DNA from: Megamerina dolium
Taxonomy: Eukaryota > Arthropoda > Insecta > Diptera > Megamerinidae
Length of the DNA stretch: 64,000 nucleotides
NCBI GenBank assembly: GCA_963854835.1
Contig: OY978530.1
Coordinates: 39,908,251 to 39,972,250 of the forward strand
Direction: 5' to 3'
Within the stretch, counting starts at the first letter, position 1; every line of letters begins with the position of its first letter. Shown here in pieces: positions 23,936-33,713 of the stretch. Below the pieces are notes generated by a model. That model did not search any database. It had not been told where the DNA came from and saw only the letters and a program-made list of their open reading frames with translations. A program made the position numbers and the translations under genes.

Positions 23936-25128
23936 AAGAAGCTACCTTGAAAGTAAGAAAAAGGCAGCACAAACGCAAAAACTTTTTTTTTTGAAATTGC
24001 GATCTGTCAAACGTCAGCTGTTGAAATTTCATCCAAATTCATCGACTAGTTTATTTGTTGTAGTCGTTTGAAGTAACCAACTTTTGTGTTTCTTGAAAAA
24101 TAGAAAGAAGCGAGTTGCGTGCAGTGATTAAACACTATTATTTGAAAGAGAAAACGGCGAAAGAGACAAAAGAAAAGGACGATAAACATTACGGTGAGTA
24201 TGCTCCGTCAGATTACATGGTAAAATATTGGAGTGCTGAATTTAAACGTAGCCGAACAAGCACTGCAACAATACCATCAACAGGAAGGTCAAAAGAGGTG
24301 GTTACTGAAGAAAATATCAAGAAAATCCTCGATATCATTATGAATGATCGCCGGGTCAAGTTGCGTGAGATTGTTGAAATGGTAAACATCTCATATGAAC
24401 GTGTGTTCAACATTTTGCATGAACATTTGCATATGAAAAAGCTATCGGCAAGATGGGTGTTCGAGTTCGAGAAGAGTTCGAGAGACCACTTCACAGCGGT
24501 GTTTGGACATGATAAAGCGTAATCCTGTTGATTTTTGGCGTCGATTAATAACTGTTGATGAAACGTGGGTCCACCACTACACACCTGAAACCAAGAATCA
24601 ATCGAAAAAATGGGTGGAAGCTGGTGGAAGGGTGAAATCGGCTGGCAAGGTTATGGCCACTGAATTATCCCCAATCACAGGAAAGTATTACCGTGCATTA
24701 TTGGATCAATTGAATGATGCAATCAAGAAAAAACGACCACATTTAAAGAAGAAAAAAGTGCTCTTTCTTCAAAACAACGCACCGGTTCACACAGCATTAG
24801 ATACGATGCTAAAATTACGTGAAATACACTTCGAATTGGTTGATCATCCACCTTATAGTCCAAATTTAGCTCCTAGTGACTTTTTCCTGTTTCCAAACTT
24901 GAAAAAATGGTTCTCAGGAAAAAGATTCAGCTCAAACGAAGAAGTGATTACCGAAACTAACGCATATTTTGAGGGGTTCCCGAAATCGTATTATTCAGAT
25001 GGTATAAAAAAGTTGGAATATCGTCTTACTAAGTGTGTCGAAGTAAAAGGAGACTATGTTGAGAAATAAATGGTTTTTGAAAAAAAAAAAAAATGTTTTT
25101 TTCCTACTTAGGTACCTTCATTATCAAT
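23936..25128 (+). mobile_element. mariner transposon (mariner B)
   Basis: About 1.2 kb with one transposase frame in two parts. The ends look like imperfect terminal repeats: agtaagaagctaccttgaaa near 23936 and, on the complement, aatgaaggtacctaagtagg near 25128, followed in both by A-rich sequence. The transposase resembles the irritans-like mariner group. It is non-functional (see the transposase entry). The exact ends are uncertain. Confidence 0.75.
24115..25069 (+). pseudogene. mariner B transposase, frameshift and Asp-to-Asn change
   Basis: N-terminal half 24115-24522: helix-turn-helix region (RAVIKHYYLKEKTAKETKEK, then ILDIIMNDRRVKLREIVEMV). Catalytic half 24503-25069: first Asp in ITVDETWVHHYTPE, second position FLQNNAPVHT where the family has QDN, so Asp is replaced by Asn, and third Asp in YSPNLAPSDFFLFP. 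The second to third spacing is 34 residues, giving the DD34D layout apart from that change. A frameshift near 24500 separates the halves. The C-terminus (CVEVKGDYVEK) is complete. Mariner transposase cuts and pastes its own DNA at TA sites. Confidence 0.85.
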
Positions 25129-26215
25129 CCGCCCTCGTATGTACTCATTATAACCTTGTGGAGCAACAATAAAACACAACCCAATTTTATTTACATGTGG
25201 GATCAACAGCCTTTGTATATAAGCCTTTATATGAAAAATTTTACATTTTACGCAAAATGTGGGGAACGAAAAAATTGGCGGGAAGTGTATGTGCCCGTAT
25301 AATTGGAAAACAAATGCTCACGGATACTTGCCAATATACTTTATTTCGGGTTTTAAATGAAGGACCAAAAATGACGACGTGGAGACGTTTGCCGGTGGGC
25401 CCAAGTTGTTGGCTCAGGTGTCGGTTGTTGACTGTTGGCAGATGAGACAGTTGATATATTGATCGCTGGTGGTGACAGGGATTTTAATTAATGTTTTTAT
25501 AAGTATAACCTAATATTATTTCACAAAACACAATTTCTTGGCGTAGTAGGAAAACAAGAAACACTTGGGTAATTTTATTTCCGTCTTCTGTTCTTGTTCT
25601 TGCCAAATTCAAGGTTTCTAGTTGTCTGGAAATTCCCAAGCTGTATATCCTCTGGATTAAAATTCTTGATTTCCACTTCTTACGCCTCGTTCTATGTTTA
25701 TGCCAACTTATTTCTTATAAAAAATTTATTTTTATTGTATATTTCGAATTAAAGAATCTGTTCACTAACACTGTTCACTAAGAACTGTTCTTCTCGCACA
25801 AACTACTCAACAAAAATTCCAAATTGTAACGCAACAATAAGTAATCTCTTTATATCTTTTTTCAAATATTATTTTATATTATTTATTATTATAACACGCA
25901 ACAATAGGCAAGTTAAAAAATTTTAATCTTTAATAAAACTTTCTAATTGAAAAAAGCGCGCACTCCTTCTCGGGAAAAGAAAAAATTCGAATTAATTTTG
26001 TTGATTTATGGGAAATAAAAAATATAAAAGGAAAAGGCAGAACAAACGGATGAGAGAATGGAATTGAGTGGAAGTGATAGGAATAGGGATAAAGTAATCA
26101 TGGAATAATGAGCAGATGGATAGGGTGTTCAGACCATCCATCCACTCATTCACTTCAGTTCACTTTGGGAGTGCGCCCATCTTATACTGGCTTAGACAGT
26201 GTGAATGAAGTAAAA
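25129..26215. other. Unassigned AT-rich sequence
   Basis: About 1.1 kb with no recognisable protein or repeat end. It could contain an LTR or 5' region of the following errantivirus relic, but I see no TG...CA ends or primer-binding site. Confidence 0.35.
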
Positions 26216-26224
26216 TATATACCA

Positions 26225-28046
26225 AAACAATTCGTTTCCACAGGTGCTATTTCATGGAAAATAGTCGATTTTAAAAACAAAGACTAGGAAGCTATAATTG
26301 GTCAGAATTTTTTAGTCCCATTTAAAGCTAAATTATATATCAGTGAAAATTTTATTGAAATTTTTAATAATAAAATATTCTTCGAAAAAGCAAAACACCC
26401 ATTTCCATGTGAAAATATTTGTACATTAGAGAAGATTCATAACAAAAGGAACGTTTTACAAAGTTTTAACTTTAACCATTTATATGGCGAAAAAAACGAA
26501 TTAATAAGAAATTTATTATCCAAATTTCAAATTATTTTTCAGAGAAGGAGATATTTTATCGGCAACACACGAAATTGAACACGGCAAAGGGATTCCACCA
26601 AATAGTGGTAAGATAGGAAGATAGACAAAAGACTGCATTTTAAACTCCATTTGGACATTACGAAATTATTCGAATGCTATTCGGATTAAAAAATGCACCT
26701 TCCAAAGGTTGATGAACACTGTTTTGAGACAATTCATTAATAAAATATGTGTTGTTTACATGGATACTAGTATTTAGTACCTCATTAGAGGAGCACTTAA
26801 TTAACTTTAGAAAAATATTTACATCTTTGAGAAAGGCTAAGCTTAAAATCTAAATCGATAAATGTGCCTTTCTGAAGAAATAATCACAATTTCTCGGTCA
26901 TCTACTCACAGCAAAGGGTGTTAAATCTGACCCAAAAAAAAAAATAGGTATTATTCACAGCTTAAAACTACCAAACACCTAAAAGAAAATAAAATCATTC
27001 TTAGGAATGACAGGTTTTTATAGGAAATTTGTCAAAGATTACGCTAAAGTAGCTCGTCCAATGACAAAGTTTTTAAAGAAAGGCCAAAACGTCAAAATTA
27101 AAGACCCTAATTGCATTTTAGCATTTCAAAGACATCATAGACAAGTGTAAAATACATTCGGCCTTACCTTTTTGGTAGGGAATTCGATCTCGAAAGTGAC
27201 CACCAACCATTGAAATGGCTATTCTCAAAATATTCTGGCAAAGATATCAATCCAAAGTTTCATAGGTGGCTTATAGAGTTAGGTGAATATGAATTCTAAG
27301 CTGCATATGTAAAAAGGAAAGGCACAGAAAATAATGAATTATTTAACCGCGGAAGATTTTAAAGGAAAATATAATAATAGGACAGAATCGGAATACCACC
27401 TGCGGACTTACGAGAAAATGCAATTATTAAGGAATATTGCTATCAAAGTGAAGGTGAATATGACGAAATAAACAAGGGGGAGGAGTCAGAATCGCTTGAA
27501 GTCCAAACTAACCACTCCCAAGAAGATAATTTAATGTTAAGAGTAAATGATAGTAACCACAATGAATCAGCAGAAGGCGAAACTATTCATTACCAAATGA
27601 AAATGCTAATCATAATCTTTATTGATAAGCAGGATATCATTTCTGATAACGTTATCAATATAGTACAAAGGTACGCCGAGAGAGGAAAAGTCGCAATATA
27701 CTATGAACTCAATGATCATGAGTTCAATAAATTGCAAAAAATTTTAATTAGAACATACTCCAATATTACCAAAAATTCTTTCATAAAATATAGCTATTTT
27801 GCTAGAGACATACAAGACGAAGATCAACTAAAAAGGCAGATCTCACTTTTCCATAAAAATGAGATAGGACATTCAGGAAAGCTCCCGACTTATGTGGGAA
27901 TGAAGCATAAGATTTATCACCCCCAATTAAAATTTAAAATACACGAAATAATCAATAATTGTGATATCTGCAACACAGGGAAATATGACCGAAATCCTAT
28001 TAAAGCCAAATTTCAACAATCACAACGTCATCATGACAGTAAATAA
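26225..28046 (+). pseudogene. Errantivirus A pol remnant
   Basis: In pieces: a post-protease region at about 26225-26500, RT at about 26540-27110 with several stops, RNase H end at about 27180-27310, and an open frame at 27534-28046. That open frame ends in the integrase HHCC zinc-binding pattern: His residues in the HKNEIGHSG stretch and Cys pair NCDIC. The catalytic DDE core of integrase that should follow is absent. The RT YxDD box is not intact in any frame I could follow. Confidence 0.75.
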
Positions 28047-28059
28047 ACAAATCCAAATA

Positions 28060-28790
28060 AACCAACATATCAATTACACTCTAGTTTTACTAAAATGGAA
28101 CGTAGAAGAACACAGAACGAAAATAAAAAACGCTTTCGAACTAAAAACAACGAGTTCGTAAAATATCTCTTGTATCTCTACCAAATGCAAAAAAGTAGAT
28201 TTTTAGAAAATAGACTCAATCAAATACAAGACAATATATCAGCAGCTAAACATAAAACTTTACACCCAAGCATACTGACGGCAGAAGAAATAGAACGTTA
28301 CAATATTGACTTTTATAAACTAAAATTGTTAAAACTTGGTATAATGGAATTCAAAAAATCGATGTTAATTATTGCCATTAGAATGCCAACAAGTCATATT
28401 AAAACTTATATGAAAGCTATAATACGAATACCAAATAAAAAATTCATGGAAATAAATGTAAAACCTGAAATGTTGTAGAAATAGACAATGAAACAGATTT
28501 AAAAAATTTAAAACAAAGCCAAAATTGTATTTACTACCAAAATTGTATACTGACGTTTAATATCAAATTCTAAATCCTAACAATGGACGAAAAGACTTTC
28601 AATTCTACCTCTTAGAAAGAAATTGATTTCAATGAAATTACATTAAAAAATTTTGAAAATTTAGAGCAAATAGAAGAAGTTTCACCATAATAAATCTTAT
28701 AGAATAGGTGGAACTCTAACTTTTATAATAATAATCATTATAACCATAGTAATTTTTTATATAACAAGAAAAATAACGTGAAGATTGTAA
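28060..28790 (+). pseudogene. Errantivirus A env remnant, truncated
   Basis: The open frame at 28095-28478 matches the middle of errantivirus envelope proteins (a long helical stretch with NRLNQIQDNISAAKH, then HPSILTAEEIERYNID). Broken sequence to about 28790 ends with a hydrophobic, Ile-rich membrane span and a short basic tail. The signal peptide and N-terminal part are missing, and stops interrupt the C-terminal part. In the family, env is the membrane glycoprotein; this copy cannot make one. Confidence 0.7.
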
Positions 28791-28997
28791 ACAGAATTGA
28801 AACAAAAAACTTTGAAGAAATCGAATTGGCAAGAATTAAAAAAATTCTGTTTAAACAGCTTAAATACGGCTGCCTATTCTATGGCTGCTGCTAGTGGTTG
28901 GATATCCGAAGGCTATCAGCAGCTATAGGACAGGCGGAATGTGACTAGACCTCCTTGTGGTGGCTGCTGAAGGGTAGTTATCTCTTCTCTGGCAATG

Positions 28998-29921
28998 CCA
29001 CCAAGAAAGAGGGGTCGTGAGCGGAGTGGAAGTGACACACAGGCTTCATCTGAGTCTGACGTGACAACGGGTGTGAAATTGTAAACACTAGGCTTATCTG
29101 AAGATGAAAATAACCCGTTCCTCGCTAGGGTGTTGAAGTATGTTGGGGAATACGAGGCGCACCTCATGCACCTCATGGTTGAAAACGCCGAATTAAAGGG
29201 CCAATTGAAAGCGTATAAAGAGTGTACCGGAGCTACTGCGTCTGCGCTTTCGCCGCAGTAGCTCCGGCGGCGAGGGTGGTTGTGTCGAAGCCGGTGGAGA
29301 CGTCGTTAGGAGCAAAAATAAACGTCCGACGAGGTAGTTAGGAAAATGGTCGATGAAGTGGGTCCAACGCTCAAAGTCAGGGTGCATGAGGTGCGTCCCT
29401 TTAAGGGCAAAGGAGCGGTGATACGGACCCCCTCAGTCGCGGAGCGTGATCGTGTGGCGAAGAACGCCAAGTTCGAGGAACTGGGGTTGAGCGTCAGTGT
29501 GAATGAGAAGCGAGGCGCGCGAGTTGTTGTTCAGGGAGTTCATCCGGAGATCACTTCTGATGATTTTATGCAGGAGCTCTGCGACATGAACTTTAAGGAG
29601 AGCATGTCGACGGCGGCCTTTAGGTAGGGTGTCAGACTGGTGAGTTCACCCTGGAAGAGTGACGGTGCGGCAGTGAACGTCGTCTTGGAGGGATCTGATA
29701 CGGTGGTGTCGACCATCCTGACGAACGGCCTCTGCTACATTAAGTGGTTCTCGTTCAGGGTGCGTCCATCCAGTCTGATGCCAGGGTGCTTCAGGTGTTG
29801 CCGCAATGCAATGCATTGTCGCAACTGCGCCTTCAAGGGCAAGCCAGCTGATCATCTGATGATGTCGCTGGATTGCCTGGTGTATGCGGCCATTGTTGCT
29901 CGTGCCAATGCCAGACATTAA
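28998..29921 (+). pseudogene. R1 A ORF1 (gag-like)
   Basis: Start chosen at 28998 (MPPRKRGRERSGSDTQASSE), a basic, serine-rich N-terminus. Next comes a helical stretch ARVLKYVGEYEAHLMHLMVE, then after stops and a frame change the conserved block at 29346-29627 (VGPTLKVRVHEVRPFKGKGA). The final frame at 29640-29921 has the knuckle region CFRCCRNAMHCRNCAFKGK, whose spacing is damaged. The TAA stop at 29919-29921 overlaps the ORF2 ATG. ORF1 proteins of this clade bind element RNA. A 14-bp-arm hairpin sits at 29227-29267. Confidence 0.75.
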
Positions 29922-30649
29922 TGTCCGTCAAGTTATTTCAGATCAACTGCAAAGGGTATTTCCCCGTTATGTGTGAATAAGGTGCTGCGGTGATCGCTCA
30001 CGGTTGCAGCATTGCGATTATCTAAGAACCGCATGCAAACATTGGCGCGGTCCAGGGACTACTCAGCTATATGCGGGTATTCCCGGATCTTAAGTGCGGT
30101 GCTGCGGTCGTGGTGAGCAGCGTCGACGTTGAATGTGTACTTGTCAATGCGTCTGATTGGGGTGTGTGTGTTAGAGTTGAATTTGCGTTTGGTAGTATGA
30201 TTGTTGTTAGTAGTTATTTTAAGTTTAGTGTAAGTATTGAACCGTATTTAGATTATATTGATACGGTGCTGCTCTCAGAGAACAGCACGCCTGTTATCAT
30301 AGGTATGGATGCGAACGCTGCTTCCTCGCTGTGGTTCAGTTAGATGTCCCAGCAATCGCTTGGATATCAGAACCACAGTCGAGGAGTCATTCTGAGTGAA
30401 TGGGTAGTTTCTAAGGGTATGCATGTATTAAATGCTGCGTCCGAGTATTTTACTTTTCGTAGCCTGGGTGGTGGGAGCAATATCGATGTTACTTTGGTGA
30501 ATGATGCAGCACGGAGAATGTTTAATTTTGAATGGTGTGTTAATGGCCAGTGGGGGGTTAGTGATCATAAGTTGATTGAAGTTGTGGTCACTACCCCTAC
30601 CACTGGTGTGTCCAATTTTATGTTTAATTCAAGATGGTGGCGTACTTGA
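29921..30649 (+). pseudogene. R1 A ORF2 endonuclease domain
   Basis: The frame starts at ATG 29921-29923 with MSVKLFQINCKGYFPVMCE and stays open in one phase to 30649 except for three stops (near 29978, 30024 and 30341). The second looks like a C to T change in the Gln codon of IIQEP. Domain landmarks: VSSYFKFSVSIEPYLDYIDT, VIIGMDANAASSLW, SRGVILSEWVVSKGMHVLN, GSNIDVTLVN, and WGVSDHKLI with the catalytic SDH. Target-nicking nuclease in the family. Confidence 0.82.
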
Positions 30650-30765
30650 GGCGTGATTTGGGTGCGTTTTTGCGAGAATGTTCGTGAGATTACTGTGTTT
30701 AGCGATAAGTCTGTAGATGAGCAAATTAAGTATTTAATAATTGTGTATGGCAGGTTAACGATAGT

Positions 30766-32314
30766 ATGTTAGATGGGTGGAAGCGTGTGATTAGGAAACG
30801 TGTGAAGTGGTGGACTAGTGATCTCACCCTCCAGAAGCGCCTCGTCAGGCGGCTGCGAAGACGTTCCCAGCGCGCACGACGAGACGATTCGGATGGTGTA
30901 TCCCAACGCAGGGGTGAGTATTGTAGGGAGATAAATGTTTATAAGATGATTGTTCGAGTTAAGGAGGAGGATTGGTGTAGTTCTGTTAGGGATAATAGGG
31001 ACGATCCGGTGCCTGCATTGGAGGCGGAGCCGATTCCTCCGTTAGAGACGATTGAACTAGATTATGCATTTAGCCTGGTTAGGTCTAGGCGGTCTCCGGG
31101 TATTGACGGGCTGACTGGCGAGATGTGTAAGCATCTGTGGAAGTCCATTCCGGAATACTTGGAGGCCGTATTCGATAAGTGCATATGGGAGGATATTTTT
31201 TCATGCGAGTGGAAAATAGCTAGGGTGGTAGTTCTCCTGAAGTCTCCTGATAGGGTCTGGTATAATCCCAGGTCTTATCGGGGCATCAGTCTCTTACCGG
31301 TTCTTGGCAAGGTGCTGGAACGGGTCATGGTGGAACGGCTTCAGGACAGTATTGGTCAGTTTTCAGATATACAGTTTGGTTTTCGTATGGGACTGAGTGT
31401 TAAGGATGTCACGCCAAAGTTTCTGTGCGTGGCTCTACGAGCAAGTATGCATTAGGTGTGTTTATAGATTTTAAGTGTGCGTTTGATTACCGGCGCTGGG
31501 ATAGAGTGATTGAGCATCTGATTGAACTCGACTGTAGGGAGATTAGCCTGTGGAATAGCTATTTTTCCGACAGAAGGGCATGTGTGTTTGGCGTGAATAA
31601 CAGTGTTGATGTTAGTGTGGTTCGTGGCTGTCCGCAGGGGTCCATATGCGGTCCATTCATATGGAATCTCATGATGGAATACCTGAAGCTGACGAGCTTC
31701 AGGTATTATGTAAGTTTTGTGCATATGTGTACGATCTTTTGATATTAGTAGAGGGCCAGTCTAGAGCTAGCATCAAAAGGATAGGTCAAGGTCTACTTCA
31801 GGTTGTCCATGAATGGGGTTTCGGGATGAGTGTGGATGTGTCGGCGGATTAGACGGTGATGATGCTGCTTAAACGCAGGTTGTCATCGTCTCGCCCGCCT
31901 ACCATCAGTGTGAACGGCTGTTCCCTCAAGTATGCGACGGAGATCAAATACTTGGGGGTAACTATGAGTGAGCGTATGATTCTTTTACCTCATATTGTCT
32001 GTATTAGAAAGCGTTTGGTGAATGTTGTGGGACAAGTGCGTCGTATTGTTAGGTGTGATTGGGGCCTTAGCCGGCGTGCCGTTCGTATCATGTATCGTGG
32101 TCTATTCGTGGCTTGTGCCACGTTCGGGTACGAAACGGCCATGCAGGTTGCTGGCCGAGCAAAAGTGTGTTCGTGTCAATGTGTTTTGTTGTTAGCGTGT
32201 TTGCCTGTGTGTCGCACTGTCTCTACGGAGGCAATGCAAATGTTGATGGGTGTGCCTCCTTTTGACCTAGTGACGGAGCGGCCTCTGTTCTTTCTCAGGA
32301 AGGGGATGAATTAG
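30766..32314 (+). pseudogene. R1 A ORF2 reverse transcriptase
   Basis: Blocks 30766-31455 (RSRRSPGIDGLTGEMCKHLW, NPRSYRGISLLPVLGKVLER, DIQFGFRMGLS), 31425-31742 (GVFIDFKCAFDYRRWDRVI, VVRGCPQGSICGPFIWNLM), about 31725-31850 (YVYDLLILVEGQS, where the family has YADD, so the first catalytic Asp is replaced by Tyr), and 31856-32314 (EIKYLGVTMSERMILLPHI and the thumb). Frame changes occur near 31440, 31700 and 31850. A cysteine motif CICGADVKDWLHVLCVCP follows at about 32530-32590. Confidence 0.82.
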
Positions 32315-33084
32315 CCCGTGCTGCGGTCTGGATGGATATCTGATAATGACTTATTGCCTGGTTATTCTGTATGTAAACGTGTTTTAGAGGTCGTGTGACT
32401 TATAGTTTTGTCCCGGGGGTGCGCGCGTTGGTGGGGGATCCAGACTTTGGTCCAGACTGAGTCTTGGTTTCCTGCTGACGGGCGATGGATCATTGAATTC
32501 GTTTTTGTATGATAGAAATTTGAGTGATAGTGAGGGTTGTATTTGTGGTGCTGATGTGAAAGATTGGCTGCACGTCCTGTGTGTGTGCCCCATTTACTCG
32601 GAGTTCACAGATCTTAATGGAATGGGGATCACACAGTGACGGGCAGTGGTGTTTTTCTAACATATTAGCTAGCGATGTGCATGTCTTAGCCTTAAGTAAT
32701 TTTGCGTGTTGGGTATTTAAACGGCGAAGATTCTTGGCAAGGCAGTCTGAATAGCCTTGTGTGTGCATATTTTATTTCTTGGGGGTATGTGTGAATGTGC
32801 TATTTTTTGGGTGGGTCTGGGGGGACTCGGGCTTCCGTTCGGCGTCTCCCGGTCTCGCTTCGCGGGCGTTGAGTTCCGGGTTGCTGCTTTATGCAGCTCC
32901 CTCATACTTGGGGACAACTTTTTGGGGGTCATTTGGGGATGTTTTTGGGAAACAATTAAATACTGATAATGGGTGGAAAGGTGCCAGCAGTTGGCCGCTG
33001 GCTGTGAGTCGAGGCACAGCCGTTCGCTCTGCAATAAAACAAAAACCTCTAGCGGCCTGGGCGGTACCAGCATTTTTCCCTGGC

Positions 33085-33462
33085 TGCTCCCTCCCGGCAG
33101 ATGAAATCCTTAAGATGCTTCGTATGCAGAACCATTCATTACCGACAGGCAACTGGAAAGTAATAAACAGGACTGTTACAACATAGGGATCAGCGCTTAC
33201 GCTAGTCATCGACGATGCCTACTTCGACTTGGGGCGGATTCAGTCCCAACCGTCGGTGACCAGGGGAAGTGGAATAGAGAAAAATGTGTCTCACATTAGA
33301 ATGGATGACGATAAACCCTCCACTAGTCGACAGGCAGCCCTTGAGGCACAAACAGACCGGAGTACGGAAGAGACTGACAGCCCAACTGTCAAGAAGACAC
33401 CAACTACATCAACAGTGAAACCCGCAAAACTTGGCTCAACTAAGCCCGTCCGGAAGACTTAA
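33085..33462 (+). pseudogene. LOA A ORF1 C-terminal part (DUF4780-like)
   Basis: Reads ADEILKMLRMQNHSLPTGNW then KVINRT before a stop, then LTLVIDDAYFDLGRIQSQPS. This resembles the C-terminal fold found in ORF1 of this LINE group. A charged, Thr-rich tail follows at 33300-33462. One in-frame stop and a truncated 5' end; role inferred from family. Confidence 0.55.
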
Positions 33463-33593
33463 CACGGACAATCCGTCCAAACGATTGAGTATTTCGGATA
33501 ACTCTGTAATCCCGAACAGTAATGTACGGGTGCACACAAGGGGTAAAGCGGTCAAGCGTATAGGCTATTACACAAAGGCGCCACACGAATAAT

Positions 33594-33713
33594 ATGGAGA
33601 TTGTCCAAGTCAATCTCCATAGGGCGCAGGCAGCATCAGCTGTCCTAGCTAGGACTATCAACACCTGTGGTCCTATCATAGCACTGGTGCAGAAACCATG
33701 GTCCAGCACCAAA
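33594..33713 (+). pseudogene. LOA A ORF2 endonuclease N-terminus
   Basis: MEIVQVNLHRAQAASAVLAR then CGPIIALVQKPWSSTK. The pattern NLHxxxAA...ALVQEPW is the start of LINE endonucleases, and here the catalytic Glu of QEP is Lys, which would inactivate the nuclease. Interrupted at 33713 by Jockey B. Confidence 0.8.
33706..33713. repeat. Target-site duplication of Jockey B, left copy
   Basis: gcaccaaa, repeated at 35247-35254. Short, but the LOA frame is restored exactly across it. Confidence 0.8.

Larger units (their letters stand above)
26216..28800 (+). mobile_element. Errantivirus-type Gypsy element relic (errantivirus A)
   Basis: An old insect errantivirus (Ty3/Gypsy with env), plus strand. 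The order is protease end, RT, RNase H, integrase zinc-binding region, then directly the later part of env. The integrase core and the first part of env are missing, so there is an internal deletion near 28050. Stops and frameshifts are frequent in pol. No LTR was recognised at either end. A related, shorter relic is at 41790-42900. It cannot encode any complete product. Confidence 0.78.
28900..33080 (+). mobile_element. R1-clade LINE (R1 A), nearly full length but degenerate
   Basis: Plus-strand element with ORF1 (28998-29921), ORF2 endonuclease (29921-30649), RT (30766-32314), C-terminal cysteine motif (about 32530-32600) and a 3' region to about 33080. ORF1 and ORF2 meet at TAATG. Base composition is more GC-rich than the neighbours. 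The 3' region is similar to the minus-strand copy at 43310-44330, which helps define it. The 3' limit is where LOA A ORF1 sequence starts (about 33085). Stops and frame changes abound. Confidence 0.82.

Noticed and set aside
29646..29918. Minus-strand open frame in R1 ORF1
   Set aside because: It is the antisense of the ORF1 knuckle region; all homology is on the plus strand.
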